Positions 21,621-32,597 of a stretch of 64,000 nt of DNA are shown here, piece after piece (position 1 is the stretch's first letter; each line of letters opens with the position of its first letter). Source of the stretch: Protopterus annectens (Eukaryota > Chordata > Ceratodontiformes > Protopteridae); assembly GCF_019279795.1 (NCBI RefSeq), contig NC_056733.1, positions 1,422,362,052-1,422,426,051 on the forward strand. The letters are read 5' to 3'. The position numbers and the translations under genes were made by a program. The notes beneath the pieces are model-generated. The model ran no database searches. It was given only the letters and a program-made list of their open reading frames with translations, and was not told the DNA's origin.

Positions 21621-23097
21621 CGCTTGCCTGCAAAGAGGGTAGAATGGGTTCCCCTTGCTTGTTGATGTACCACATGACAGTAGTGTTGTCTGTTTGAATC
21701 AACACCTGTCCTGGGTGAAGTAAATCCTTGAAAGCCATCAATGCAAATTGGACTGCTAACATCTCCTTCAAGTTGATATGCAAATGTTGAAGTCTGACAG
21801 GCCACGTGTCTTGCACCCATTTTCCATTGAGGTGTGCTCCCCAAGCCTTGTCCGAGGCATCTGTCGTTAGAATCTGACTCGCCTCTGGTCGGGTCACAGA
21901 GAGTCCCTAGTTTAGGTGACATTCCTGAGCCCACCACAAAAATTCTTTCTGAATGCAAGGTATTATCTGAATGACAGTGTCTAGATCTTGGCAGTGTTGT
22001 GTCCATACATTTTTGAGATACCATTGAAGCTTCCTCATATGCAGTTTGGCATTGGGAAGCACCAGAATACAAGATGCCATGAACCCCAAGGCTTGAAGGA
22101 CTGTCCTTGCAGTCAGCCTGGACTGTAGAGACATTTGATGGAAATAAAGAGAAAGGCTTCTTTGTTTGTCCGGGGTCAAAAAGGCCATCTGGGAAGCTGT
22201 ATTCAGTCTCACACCCAGAAAGCACATGTCCTGAGAGGGTACTAGACTGGACTTTGTTTCGTTCACAGAATACCCTAGGCATCATAACACTACCATCACA
22301 TACTGTAGATGATGAAGAAGTTCGTCTTTGTGTTGTGCAATAATCAGGCAATCGTCCAAATAAGGATAAATCTGTATTCCTCTTAACCGGAAAAAGGCTA
22401 TCACTGGAGCCAGAACCTTTGTGAACACTCTGAGCGCAGTAGATAAGCCAAAGGGCAATGCAGAGAACTGATAATGTAAATTTCCAGCCCGAAAACGCAG
22501 GTACCTCCTGCAACTGGGCCTGATAGGAACATGAAGATAAGCCTCTTTGAGATCCAGAGTTACCATCCAGTGATCTTTTCCCAACAGAGGTAAAAGCTGT
22601 TGTAACGTCAGCATTTTGAACTTTGGAATGTCCAGATAAGTGTTGAGGATAGATAAATCCAAAATTGGTCTCCACGTGTTCCCTTTCTTTGGTACTAGAA
22701 ACAGGCGAGAATAAAATCCTAGTCCCACTTCTGACAGAGGAACTGGCTGTATAGCTCCTATTTGAAGAAGTAAAGAAATCTGCTTGTGAGCCTCTATCCT
22801 TTGCCGAGGAGGAACGTCTGGCATGCCTTTGAAAGGAGGCAATGTATGGAAATAGAACTTGTAGCCTCGGTTTATAATGTCCAATACCCATTTGTCCTGG
22901 GTGACTAAAAGCCAGTTTTGCTTGAAGAGTGCTAACTTTCCTCCCAATGGAGCTGCCAGGCAAGAAGAATCTGGCAGCTGAAAATGCAGGTCATTGGGCC
23001 TGTTTACGAAAGGACTGGCCCCTGCCCTCACCTGCAGATTGTGCAGGCGAACTCCAAGTTCTAGGCCTGAATGTACTGTGAGCTCTGCCCCTGCCAC
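21084..23097 (-). pseudogene. RT / RNase H / methyltransferase-like ORF of DIRS E, broken
   Basis: The RT is at 23097-22282 (MVTLDLKEAYLHVPI, then YPYLDDCLIIAQ), then a shift near 22285. The connection is at 22266-21907, ending in a stop where D has Arg (LNRG against LN-stop-G). RNase H begins at 21897 (TTDASDKAWG, KEMLAVQFAL, QTDNTTVMWY), and a one-base loss near 21650 throws the frame into the recombinase ORF. The correct frame resumes at 21620-21084 with NSLADVLSR and the methyltransferase-like block (IDLFASPLNYQL, then VPDWPRQHWYP). There are three breaks in all. Catalytic motifs remain readable. Confidence 0.9.
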
Positions 23098-24800
23098 GTC
23101 TAGATCTACCCCTAGACTGAGAATCAGAAGAAGGGTAGGTCCACCCCTTAGTAGGCCAATTTCTACTAAACTTTGGAGGTTGCACCTGCAAAAAATCTTT
23201 AACAGTCTGCATAGACTTAGCCTTGTCTTCCATTTTCTTCAAAACCGACTCCACAGGGGGACCAAACAAAACTTCAGACTGTAAAGGGGCATCCAGAATT
23301 CTAGTTTTAACATGCTCGGACAAATTCTGATCCTTAAGCCAGGCGTGCCTACGAAGAACTGAACCAGTGGCAGCCTCCCTAGAAGAGGCCTGTACAGCAT
23401 CAAAACCACACTGCAAAGAATGCTTACCCACCTGTTCAGAGACATGTACTAAATCCTGCAAATCTTTACACTCTATGCCCTCCGCCAAAGCATCCACTTT
23501 AGATTTTAGCTGAGAAAGGAGGAAATTCTGATACTTCAACATATGAAACTGGCAATTTAAAGCCCTCATTGCTAAAGTAGAAGAGGTATACACCTTCTTA
23601 CCCCATCTATCCAAAGCTCTAGCTTCCTTATCTAGAGGAACCGGATTCTTTACAACAGAGGCTCTAACACCCTTAGGCCTCTGACTAATAGTTTCTGGGT
23701 CCGCCCTAGGACTCTTATACAGATATTTATGAGCCTCAGGCACCCTGTAATACCTGTCCGGTTTAACTGGGCAGGAGGCAAAGAATCTGGATTAAGGAAG
23801 CCTTCGAGAAAACATCTTGAACAACATCCAAAACAGGAGGTATAGCCAAGGGTCTATGCTGTGGTAAAAACAAGAATTCCCTAAGCCTCTTCCGTGAATC
23901 AGAGAAATCCTGTCCTTCCCACTTAAAATGCTCCCTCATGGAATGCAGAGTTTCTGAAAATGAAAAATCCTCTGGAGGAGAAGCAGAAGGAGTGGAATCC
24001 TCTGCATCAGAATCCGAATAAGGGGGAAAATCTTGAATATCTTCAGCAGAAGACTGAGTCATCTGAGGCCTGATCCAAACTTTCCAACTCTGGCTCCACC
24101 CTGGGCCTCTCATCAGGAGGGGGCATAGAACCTCTAATTAAAGTAATCAAATCTTCTGCCATTTTAAGCATGTGCTTTTTAGGCACAGACCCTGAAGTAC
24201 CTGGAGGGACACCAGAGGAAGACAAAACAGACCTGCCCTTAGAAGAAGCCTTAGAAATAGTAGCAGAAGGCCTAACCACCTTAGGCATAGAAGGGAGAAC
24301 AGTAACCTGAGAGGCCCCTTCAGTTTGACCTGACTCCTGTGAGGCCACATCCTGCAAAATCAAAGTTTCCCCCTGAGACTCAACAGAAACTTCAGCCAGA
24401 TCCACCTGCTCCACTGTAGCTTCTGCAGGACCGGCGTCCGAAACGGATGAATCAACCTGTCTAGGTTTCAAGGATTTGTCTTTGCGCTTCTTCGTGGAAG
24501 CGGGCGTCGGAGGATCCGACGGCATATTATAATTACACCGCTACCAAAGACTAACCTAGCACAATCTAACCTTCTTTATAGTGCGCTTATTAAACCTAGC
24601 ACAAAACGACACCGACTACGCGTGGTCCGTCCCAAAGAAGGAATGCAAAGAGAGTGATAATCCCTATGCGGTATCTGTTTCCCACAAGAAATACAATTAT
24701 TCACTTTTTCTGACATCCGAATTAACTGAGGCAAGAAAAACAAAATATTCCCAACGGGTACTTAGCCCAACTTGGTTTCGGTCTGAAACTCAGAATACGA
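22991..24800 (-). pseudogene. gag of DIRS E, several frameshifts
   Basis: Parts in order: the start with the zinc-cluster beginning (MSEKVNNCISCGKQIPH, near 24700), shifted after the second Cys block; the basic linker and Ser/Glu-rich region at 24525-24043; the acidic block and SDSRKRLREFLFLPQHRPLAIPP at 24113-23763; the core at 23743-22991 (RWGKKVYTSSTL, then RRHAWLKDQNLSEHVK) and a tail rich in Arg, Gly and Ser. Shifts lie near 24620, 24050 and 23765. The layout matches D, and the sequence is clearly diverged from it. Confidence 0.85.
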
Positions 24801-24853
24801 AAATTTCAGAACGCCGAACGGCACTTGCAACGCTGCTTCTGCATCGGACCATG

Positions 24854-25012
24854 CGGCAAAAAAGACTGAGGATATGACGTCGGTCATGCACTTTTATACC
24901 CTGACGCTCTGATGTCAGATCTGAGCGCCCATGACCGACGTCAGCCTAATACTTTGGTATTCGGGCCGACCGAGGACAGCGGACTACCCATATGTAAGGA
25001 CTGCAGCAATGT
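24854..25012. repeat. Right ITR of DIRS E
   Basis: Inverted partner of 19615-19774. The terminal block GATGAAGAACAT ends at 25026, where D resumes. Confidence 0.85.
24892..24898 (-). promoter_or_regulatory. Sense TATA box of DIRS E
   Basis: TATAAAA on the minus strand about 130 bp inside the element end. CRE-like TGACGTC lies about 10 bp downstream of it in the sense direction. Confidence 0.6.
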
Positions 25013-25026
25013 GAGATGAAGAACAT

Positions 25027-26172
25027 CTGTAATTCTGCTGTTGCTGCTGGTTCGAAAGGGGGAAGTGTTAACTTTTCCAGCACAAAGTTAAGGTCCCATG
25101 TAGGCAAAGGTGGCTTCCTTGGAGGCTTTACATTTTTAATTCCTCTCAGAAACTGCCTGAGTAGAGGATGAGAGAAGACTGGAGGATCCATGTTGTATTC
25201 TGCTGAAATTGCTGATGCATGAATCTTAATGGAGGAGTAAGACAGGCCATTGTGGAAAAGTTCTGCTAAGTATTCCAGGATGTTAGCTATGTTTGCTAAT
25301 GATACATTTTCTCCTTTTGCTGCACTCCAAATGAGGTATCTTTTCCATTTGGCTGAATAAGTCTTCCTTGTGGAGGGTCTGTGAGCCTCCAGGATAATGT
25401 CTTTAACCCTCTGGGATAAGTCTGGGTTATTTTGCTTTATGTAATATTCCAAGCAGCTAGCTGCAGTGTTTTCAAGTTTGGATGTAGGATCTTGTAGTTG
25501 TTCTGTGTTAGCAATAAAGGAACCAGAGGTAGAGGCCATGCGTGTGTCCGAGACATACTCCTCAGTAGCGGGTACCAATGCTGCCTCGGCCAGTCTGGAG
25601 CTATCAGGATGATCCTTGGGTGATCTTCTTTGATCTTCAGTAGCACTTTGTGCATCAAAGGAAGAGGTGGGAATGCATATGCTGTCAGGTTTTCCCAACT
25701 GAAGGATAGGGAGTCCACCTTCCAAGCAAGTGGGTGGTATGCCCTTGTGCAGAATTTCCTCAATTGGTGGTTGTGTGGGGATGCGAACAGGTCTATTTCT
25801 GGTAGTCCCCATTTCTTTGTAATGGTTTTGAAGATGTCTGGATGCAGCATCCATTCGTGGGCATCCGTGGTAGTTCTGCTTAAGGTGTCTGCTAGTGAAT
25901 TTTCTTTTCCTGGCACAAATTTGGCCTGGAGTTGAATGTTGTGGTTCAGGGCCACATTCCACAGGTCCATTGCCATCCGGCATAGAGGATATGAGTGTGT
26001 GCCTCCCTGTTTGTTGATATACCACATGACTGTGGTGTTGTCCGTCCTTATCAGCAAATGACCTTGTTGAAGAAAAGGTCTGAATGTCTGAAGTGCCTGT
26101 TTCACTGCCAGCATCTCTTTTTGATTTATATGTAGGTTCAGCTGGTCTTGTGTCCATAGGCCTTGTATACAC
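25027..26172 (-). CDS. Tyrosine recombinase of DIRS D, N-terminal part (cut by E)
   Basis: Open frame running into E at 25027. It holds the block AHRPSTRKTYSAKWKRYLIW and the core-binding domain GLSYSSIKIHASAISAEY up to FEPAATAELQ, where E starts. Residues upstream of about 25440 overlap the RT-RH ORF in another frame, so the real start is uncertain. It continues on the far side of E at 19569-18948. Confidence 0.8.
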
Positions 26173-27434
26173 TTGTCCACCATGTGTGCCCCCCAGCCTA
26201 GGTCTGAGGCATCCGTGGTGATAGTCTGGCTTGGGTCAGGTTTGTGGAAGGGCAGACCTCTGTTCAACTGACAGGCCTGAGCCCACCACCGGAATTCTTG
26301 TTTCAGGCATGGAATTATTGGAATCTGGGCTTCTAGACTGTGCTTGTGTTGAGACCATACATTCCTTAGGTACCATTGCAACTTCCTCATATGTAGCCTG
26401 GCATGTGGAATCAATATTATGCAGGATGCCATGTATCCCAGGGCTTGCAGGACTTTCCTTGCTGTAAGCTGGTTCTGCGTTGTTAATGCCATGAAATAGA
26501 GTGGTAATTGCTTTTGCTTTTCTGCTGTGAGAAATGCCATTTGATTTGATGTGCCCAGTTCTGCACCCAAGAATGTTATCCTTTGGGATGGTAACAGCCT
26601 TGACTTTTTCATGTTGACTGTGTATCCCAGGGCTTGCAGTAGCTGTATAACCTTTTCCAAATCTTTTGTTAATTTGGTCTTGTTGTCCGCTTGTATCAGG
26701 CAGTCATCCAGGTATGGATAAATTTGAATTCCCTGAAGCCTGCAATGAGCAATTACTGATGCCAGGCATTTCGTGAATACTCTGGGTGCAGTAGATAAGC
26801 CAAAGGGCAATGCTGAGAATTGATAATGCTCTGATCCTGCAAGAAATCTGAGGTATCTTCTGCAAACTGGTTGTATAGGGACGTGCAGGTATGCCTCCTT
26901 GAGATCTAGAGTCACCAGCCAAGACTCCTTGTCCAGCATGGGAAGAAGTTGCTGAAGGGTCAGCATTTTGAATTTTGGAACAATGAGATATGTGTTCAGA
27001 GCGGACAGGTCGAGAATAGGTCTCCATTGGCTTTCTTTCCTTGGTACCAGGAAAAGTCTGGAGTAAAATCCTTGCCCTTGTTCCATAGGCGGTACCTTTT
27101 CTATAGCTCTCATCCTTAGTAGGTGGTTGATTTGTGCTAGAGCGTTTGTTTTTTGGTTTGGTGGTAGGTTTGGCATTCCTCTCTTTTTTGGTAGAGTGTG
27201 GAAGTGAAACCTGTAGCCTTTGTCTATTGTCTGTAAAATCCATTTGTCTCCTGTAATGTAATGCCAGTTTACGGAAAATAAGGCAAGCTTTCCGCCTAAG
27301 GGTGCTTGCAGTTGTTCCCTGGTCGGCGGTATCAGAGTCAAGTCATTGTGTCTGTCCTGTGGGAGTGGTCGTAGCTGAATCGGTGGCAGTACTTCTCTGG
27401 TTGTTAGGCTGCCACTGACGTCCCCTGTAGGCAC
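25437..27434 (-). CDS. RT / RNase H / methyltransferase-like polyprotein of DIRS D
   Basis: Complete 665-codon frame, the longest intact ORF in the window. It starts MPTGDVSGSL. RT: motif A in TLDLKEAYLHVPI (Asp177), QFSALPFGLSTAPRVF, and catalytic YLDD at 241-244. RNase H: Asp408 in TTDASD, Glu440 in KEMLAV, Asp465 in RTDNTTVMWY and Asp516 in NSLADTLSR. The last 120 residues (DLFASPHN at about 548, then APDWPRQHWYP) match the region described as methyltransferase-like in DIRS1-type elements. The RT copies element RNA, and RNase H removes the template. Its 3' end overlaps the recombinase ORF. The start Met lies inside the end of the gag reading region, so translation may use an overlap or internal start. 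Confidence 0.9.
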   Translation of the reverse strand: MPTGDVSGSLTTREVLPPIQLRPLPQDRHNDLTLIPPTREQLQAPLGGKLALFSVNWHYITGDKWILQTIDKGYRFHFHTLPKKRGMPNLPPNQKTNALAQINHLLRMRAIEKVPPMEQGQGFYSRLFLVPRKESQWRPILDLSALNTYLIVPKFKMLTLQQLLPMLDKESWLVTLDLKEAYLHVPIQPVCRRYLRFLAGSEHYQFSALPFGLSTAPRVFTKCLASVIAHCRLQGIQIYPYLDDCLIQADNKTKLTKDLEKVIQLLQALGYTVNMKKSRLLPSQRITFLGAELGTSNQMAFLTAEKQKQLPLYFMALTTQNQLTARKVLQALGYMASCIILIPHARLHMRKLQWYLRNVWSQHKHSLEAQIPIIPCLKQEFRWWAQACQLNRGLPFHKPDPSQTITTDASDLGWGAHMVDKCIQGLWTQDQLNLHINQKEMLAVKQALQTFRPFLQQGHLLIRTDNTTVMWYINKQGGTHSYPLCRMAMDLWNVALNHNIQLQAKFVPGKENSLADTLSRTTTDAHEWMLHPDIFKTITKKWGLPEIDLFASPHNHQLRKFCTRAYHPLAWKVDSLSFSWENLTAYAFPPLPLMHKVLLKIKEDHPRIILIAPDWPRQHWYPLLRSMSRTHAWPLPLVPLLLTQNNYKILHPNLKTLQLAAWNIT

Positions 27435-29177
27435 CTCTGGATTGACCTCTGCCTCTAGGGCACCTATTTCTGCCTCTCTGTGCTCTGGAGGTGTCTGGAA
27501 AGGACCAATTCTTCGAAGGCCAATTTCTACTAAACCTCGGAGGCTGGACCTGTAAGAAATCCTTGACTGTTTGGACAGATTTTGCTTTTTCTTCCACCTT
27601 CTTTAACACTTGCTGTGCAGGGGAACCAAACAAACTTTGTTTCTCCATGGGAGCATCTAGAAGCTTCGACTTTACATGGTCTGGGGTAAGGATTGCTCTT
27701 TTAACCAAGCATGCCTTCTAATCACTGTTCCAGTCATAGCTGATCTAAAGGAAGCCTCCAGTGCATCATAGCCGCATTTTAAGGAATGATTACTGACCTG
27801 CTGAGTGTTATGTACCAAATCCTGAAGGGACTTACGGTCTATAGGTTCAGGAGAGGACAGTTTTTTATTTAGCTGGTCTAACAAAAATTCCTGATACTGA
27901 ATCATGTGGAAATGACAGTTTAAGGCCCTAGCCGAAAGAATAGCAGAAGTATAAACTTTTTTACCCCATCTCTCTAATGCTCTAGATTCTCTTTCAGAGG
28001 GGAGGGGGTTTTTGGCAGAGGCAGCTGGTACAGCTTTGGGGCCCTGTGAAATGGTTTCAGGATCTGCAATAGGAGCCTTATACAAGTGAAAGTGTGTGTC
28101 CGGGACCCTGTAATATCTGTCGGGCTTGGCAGGGGCCGGGGGAAGAGAGTCAGGGCCAGTACAGGCATCATTGTAAGCATCATCAACAACTGTAAGTACT
28201 GGAGGAATGGCTAAAGGCCTATGCTGTGGTAAATGTAAAAAGGTCCTCAGCCTTTTCCTTGAATCTGAAAAATCCTGGCCCTGCCATTGAAAATGCTCTC
28301 TCATAGCATGTAAGGTTTCCCCAAAAGAAAATTCCTCAGGAGGAGAGGCAGAAAGAATGGAGTCTTCTGCATCAGAATCCTCATAAGGAGAATATGGGCC
28401 TTCTGGAGGACCTGAGTTTTCTGAATCATCCGAGGAATAGTCTGTAGAAACAGGATCCGGGGGCTCTGCTCTAGGCCTCTTCTCTGGAGGGGGTTGAGAG
28501 GCCCTGTCTGGGTGAGGTTGGGATCCCCTGATCAAAGAAATGAGATCCTCAGCCAAGCTGAGCATTTGGGAACTGGAGGTAGGCCTGTGTGAGGGGGTTT
28601 TAGCAGGCAAGGCCTTAGAAGATTTAGCTGCTTTAGCCCTAGAAAAAGCCTTGATAGACATAGATGCAGGGGGCCTAGCAGCTCCATGTGCAGGAGTAGA
28701 TATGTCTAAAGGAATAGTATCTGATAAATCCTGGGAGCCTGCTACAGCAGGGCTAAGTTCAGTAGCGGATTCAGCCATGCTGTGTGAGGCCTCGGCTATC
28801 GGAGGCAAGCTTTCGGCCGAAGGAAGAACAGAGGACTCAGTTTCGGCCGAAACCGAGACACTCGCGGTTGGCTTAACCGTGGTTTCGGCCGAAACCGCAG
28901 ACCGCGAGTGTCGGTCCTTTTCCTTACGCTTTTTAGCTAATTTTGAAGTCGGAGTCTCCGACGGCATTTTGTAAGCAAAAACGGGACCAAAAAACTCCTC
29001 TGCAAACTCCGACCAACGTCTAAGTGTCCGTCGGTTGAAGGAAGCACAGGCTAAACAAGCTGATACGTCGTGGTCTGGGCCTAAGCAAGGAAGGCAGTAA
29101 GAGTGGAAATCCTTATGAGGTATTTGTTTCCCACAAGTTAAACAATTATTTACTTTTTCTGACATCGGCTGAGGCAA
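27343..29177 (-). pseudogene. gag of DIRS D, one small insertion
   Basis: The frame 29177-27672 (501 codons) plus 27708-27343. The N-terminus holds a cysteine cluster: Cys12/15, Cys28/31, His36, Cys41/44. Then come a basic stretch (AKKRKEKDRH), a Ser/Glu/Ala-rich region that overlaps the DNA palindromes at 28811-28912, an acidic block, SDSRKRLRTFLHLPQHRPLA, and the core RWGKKVYTSAILSARAL through RRHAWLKEQSLP. Two extra bases near 27684 shift the frame just before DHVKSKLLDAP. The C-terminal tail (RGRGQSRGAYRGRQW) is Arg/Gly-rich, a probable nucleic-acid-binding end. Gag would package the element RNA. Confidence 0.85.
28811..28912. repeat. Nested palindromes inside gag of D
   Basis: TTTCGGCCGAA occurs three times (28811, 28841, 28883). 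The last is a 16-base perfect palindrome at 28881-28896. It is enclosed by 12-base inverted arms GACACTCGCGGT (28857-28868) and ACCGCGAGTGTC (28901-28912). A conserved, longer version exists in F at 47781-47857. Confidence 0.85.
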
Positions 29178-29285
29178 GAAAGAGTCCCCAATGGGGTACT
29201 TAGCTTTTTAGAAGTCTTCGGTAGTAGAAATCTCTGGATCTGACCGACCGGCACTTGCGAACAGCTTTTGCTTTGGGCACCTCGC

Positions 29286-29458
29286 GGCAAGAAAGACTGA
29301 GGAAAATGGCGTTGGCTGATGCCTTTATACCCAATAAACAGCAGCTATGACGTCGGGTGAAGTGCGACATCAGCCGAGGCCAGACCCAGACTTTGGAATC
29401 CGGCCGACCGAAGGGCTGCCTGAGGCAGGACAACCCATATGTTAGGACTGCAGATGCA
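29286..29458. repeat. Right ITR of DIRS D
   Basis: Inverted partner of 18445-18616. The terminal block CCTTGAAGGACAT ends at 29472. Confidence 0.85.
29323..29329 (-). promoter_or_regulatory. Sense TATA box of DIRS D
   Basis: TATAAAG on the minus strand, about 145 bp inside the end. A transcript starting 25-35 bp downstream would lack roughly the outer 110 bases of the element, including the terminal part stored in the ICR. Confidence 0.6.
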
Positions 29459-29472
29459 TCCTTGAAGGACAT

Positions 29473-30579
29473 CTCCTGTTGCAGGCAGGGAATGACAGTA
29501 ACGACTGTTTCCAGGCTATGGCAATGTTTAGTCCAAACACTTTTTAGGTACCATTGAAGCTTCCTCATATGCAATCTTGCATATGGAATTATTAGGATGC
29601 AGGATACCATAAAGCCCAAAGCCTGCAGAATTTTTCTTGCAGATAACTGGGCCTTTGTTGCCAACATATTGAAATAGGTAGTCAGTTGCCTTTGCTTGTC
29701 TGGCATGAGATAAGCCATCTGGGCAGTTGTATTCAAGCTTGCACCCAGGAATGTTATCTCTTGTGAGGGTACTAGTTTTGATTTCTTTTTGTTGACTGTG
29801 TACCCTAGGCATGTTAGAAGTCTTTTCACAAACGCTAGATGTTGAAGAAGAATGTCCTTGTTCTCTGCTTGAATGAGACAGTTGTCCAAGTAAGGATATA
29901 TTTGTATTCCTCTGTCTGCAGAATGCAATTACTGGTGCCAGGCACTTTGTAAAGACCCTGGGCGCAGTAGATAAGCCAAAGGGCAGTGCAGAGAATTGGT
30001 AATGCATTGAACCAGCCTTGAATCTTAGGTATCCTCCTAATTGTCTGATTGTAACAAGCAGGTATGCCTCTTTTAGGTCTAAAGTCACAAGCCAAGCATT
30101 CTTGTCCAGCATGGGTAGAAGCTGCTGCAAAGTCAACATTTTGAATTTTGGAATATCCAGGAAAGTGCTCAGAATAGACAGGTCCAGTATCGGCCTCCAG
30201 GCCTTGTCCTTTCTGGGTACCAAGAACAGTCTTGAGTAAAATCCTTGTCCCTGCTCTTGCTCTGGTACGTGTTGAATGGCCTCCATGTCCATGAGGGATG
30301 AGACTTGTTTTGGTGCCTCTGCCCATTGATTTTTTGGCAGATCTGGCCAGCCGTTTGCCTTTGGCAGAGTATGGAAATGGAACTTGTAGCCTTGTGACAC
30401 TGTTTACAACCCACTTGTCCTGGCTTATGATGTGCCAATTTTGAACAAAAAGTGCTAATCCCCCCCTTCCCCCCAGGGTGCTGCCAGAAGATAAGTGCTT
30501 GGTGCAGGCAGGGGAAGTCATTGGGACTGTTTTCTATATGTTTGTGATCTATCTTCTCCAGCTTTGGAGGTAGAAGCAC
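29473..30579 (-). pseudogene. Reverse transcriptase of DIRS B (upstream half)
   Basis: The fingers and palm are at 30400-29930 (SRLFLVPRKDKAWRPILDL, LVTLDLKEAYLLVTI, QFSALPFGLSTAPRVF) and the thumb/connection at 29928-29480 (IYPYLDNCLIQAEN, then HARLHMRKLQWYL-like HMRKLQWYLKSVW). The catalytic box reads YLDN instead of YLDD, so the second catalytic Asp is lost. Shifts lie near 30370 and 29930. The frame meets C-D at 29473 and continues at 13965. It is inactive by catalytic mutation and frameshift. Confidence 0.85.
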
Positions 30580-30599
30580 CCCATTGCTTGGGCCTATAA

Positions 30600-32324
30600 G
30601 AACCTTGCGCCTGGGATCTGCCCCTTTGAGGTCTGTCTGACACAGGAAAGGACCAGTTTTTTTGTAGGCCAGTGTCTACTAAACCTAGGTGGCTGTACTT
30701 GTAAAAAAATCTTTGACAGTTTGCATAGATTTAGCTTTGTCCTCCATTTTCTTTAACACCTCTTCTGCCTTAACACCAAACAAAGATTAATGCTGTAAAG
30801 GTGCATCCAGTAATTTAACTTTAACATGATCAGGCAGATTTTGTTCCTTTAACCAAGCATGCCTCCTAATTACAGAACCGTAACTCCCTGCAGGAGGCCT
30901 CCAAAGAATCAAAACCACATTGCAAAGTATGTTTTCCAACTTGTTCTGCTGCATACAATAAATCCTGCATTTCCTTGTTTTCTGCACATTCAGAATATTA
31001 ACATTTTCTGTTTAAGCAATCCCATGCCATGTTGCTGATACTTAAGCATATGAAACTGACAGTTTAAAGCCCTTATAGCCAAAGTTGCAGATGTGTAAAC
31101 CTTTTTTCCCCATCTATCCAGTGCCCTTGAATCTCTGTCAGAGGGGGTTGGGTTTTTTGCAGTGGAAGCCTTAACTCCCTTTGGACCCTGTGAAATAGTT
31201 TCTGGGTCAGCAGCAGGGTTTTTAAAAATAAATTTGTGAGAGTCAGGAACCCTCTAATATCTGTCAGGCTTAACAGGAGCTGGGGGTAAGGAGTCAGGGG
31301 TCAGACTAGACTCCGAAAACACATCTACAATGTCTAACACAGGTGGAATGGCTAGAGGCCTGTGCTGAGGTAGTAAAAGAAAATCCCTGAGCCTCTTTTT
31401 AGATTCTGAAAAATCTTGGCTCTCCCAGTGGAAATGCTCCCTCATGGTATGCAAGGTTTCCCCAAAGGAATAGTCCTCAGGAGGGGATGCTGAAGGTATA
31501 GATTCTTCAGCATCAGAATCCTCATATGGGGAAAAGAATATTCCTGACCAGAAGAGGAATCAGAAGAAATAGAAACCTGATCTGCAGATTCACAGTCATT
31601 GTCTTGCCTAGGCCTCTTATCAGGAGGGGGATGGGAACCCCTGATCAAGGTAATCAAGTCTTCGGCCATTTTGATCATCTGTTTTTTGGGCATAGAGGCC
31701 TGTCCACGTGGCTCTTGAGTTTGTTTCTTTGCTTTAGAAGGTGCTTTAGTCTTTGCCTTTGAAGCTGAAGTCATTTTAATGTAAAGATGTTTAGGTCTGA
31801 ATACACCCTCCGAAGCTGGTACCTGCTCAGCGGCTCCGAACCCATCTGAGGGATTAGCGTCTGAGGCTCCAGTACCTTGAGTATCCAGCGGCATGGCCGA
31901 CTCCACATGGGAGTCGGTAGCAGCCTGCGACTCTAAAGTAGCGGCCGTCAGGGGCTGCGAAAGCGCCTCACTGAGAACCGGCGAATGGCTTAGGAAAAGC
32001 TTAGTCATCGGTTTTGGGCCTCAGTTGTTTTTCTCTATCCTTTTCTTTGCGTTTTTTGTAAACTCCAGTAGTCTGATGGCTATCCGATGACATTTCAGGA
32101 TAATTAAACCGACGTCCAAAAAAGTTTAAAGCAAAATCATACTGACGCTTAACAGTGCATTGGTTAAATCTAGCACAAAACTGACAACCAGTAACGTTGT
32201 GATCAGGGCCAAGGCAAGGAATACAGTAAGAATGAAAATCCTTATGAGGTATTTGCTTTCCACAAGAAATACAATTATTAACTTTTTCTGACATCGGTCT
32301 GGAGCAAGAAAAAAGTTTCCCCAA
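30600..32324 (-). pseudogene. gag of DIRS B, heavily broken
   Basis: The start with the cysteine cluster is at 32324-32001 (NNCISCGKQIPHKDFHSYC, then CLGPDH and CQFC). The Ser/Ala-rich region and acidic block are at 32008-31442. The block SKKRLRDFLLLPQHRPLAIPP is at 31454-31254, and core fragments with RRHAWLKEQNLPDHVK are at 30987-30787. There are at least four shifts or stops. It lacks the TTTCGGCCGAA palindromes found in D and F. Confidence 0.8.
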
Positions 32325-32431
32325 CGGGGTACTTAGCTTTATTGAAGACTTCGGATCTGAAACTCAAACACGAAAATATCAGGAGTCAGCCGACTGGCAC
32401 TTGCGAACTGCTTCTGCTTCGGGCACCACGC

Positions 32432-32597
32432 GGCAAGAAAGACTGAAGAAAATGGCGTCGGCTGCTTCTTTTATACCCCTGATGACCTGACGTCAGGGAA
32501 GGGGCAACAGCAGCTGGCGCAGGACCCAAGACTTTGGAATTCAGGCCGGCTGAGGGCAACCTGCCAGCAGGATTACCCAAATGTAATAACTGCAACA
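32432..32597. repeat. Right ITR of DIRS B
   Basis: Inverted partner of 11617-11782. The element ends CACGAAGAACAT at 32615. Confidence 0.8.
32469..32475 (-). promoter_or_regulatory. Sense TATA box of DIRS B
   Basis: TATAAAA on the minus strand, with CTGACGTCA about 20 bp upstream of it in the sense direction (near 32487-32495). Confidence 0.55.

Larger units (their letters stand above)
19570..25026 (-). mobile_element. DIRS-type retrotransposon E (innermost)
   Basis: 5,457 bp, inserted in the recombinase gene of D. The left end is AAAGTACAGTTTTGTACC at 19570; the right end is GATGAAGAACAT at 25026. The uninterrupted site is visible in C near 15130 (GATAAGTACTGTAATTCTG). D has GATAAG on one side and CTGTAATTCTG on the other, so there is no target duplication, and two bases appear lost. 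It is a separate subfamily from C/D/F. Confidence 0.9.
18401..29472 (-). mobile_element. DIRS-type retrotransposon D (host of E)
   Basis: The net length is 5,615 bp after removing E (19570-25026), the same as F. The left end is GTACAGTTTTGTACTTACC, touching the right end of C. The right end is CCTTGAAGGACAT at 29472, after which B resumes. It is the best preserved of its subfamily: the RT-RH ORF is open over 665 codons, and the recombinase is broken only by E. Gag has one small insertion. Confidence 0.9.

Noticed and set aside
28540..28974. 144-codon plus-strand open frame
   Set aside because: It lies antisense to the gag of DIRS D; the same antisense opening appears in F at 47572-47886. It reflects gag codon use.
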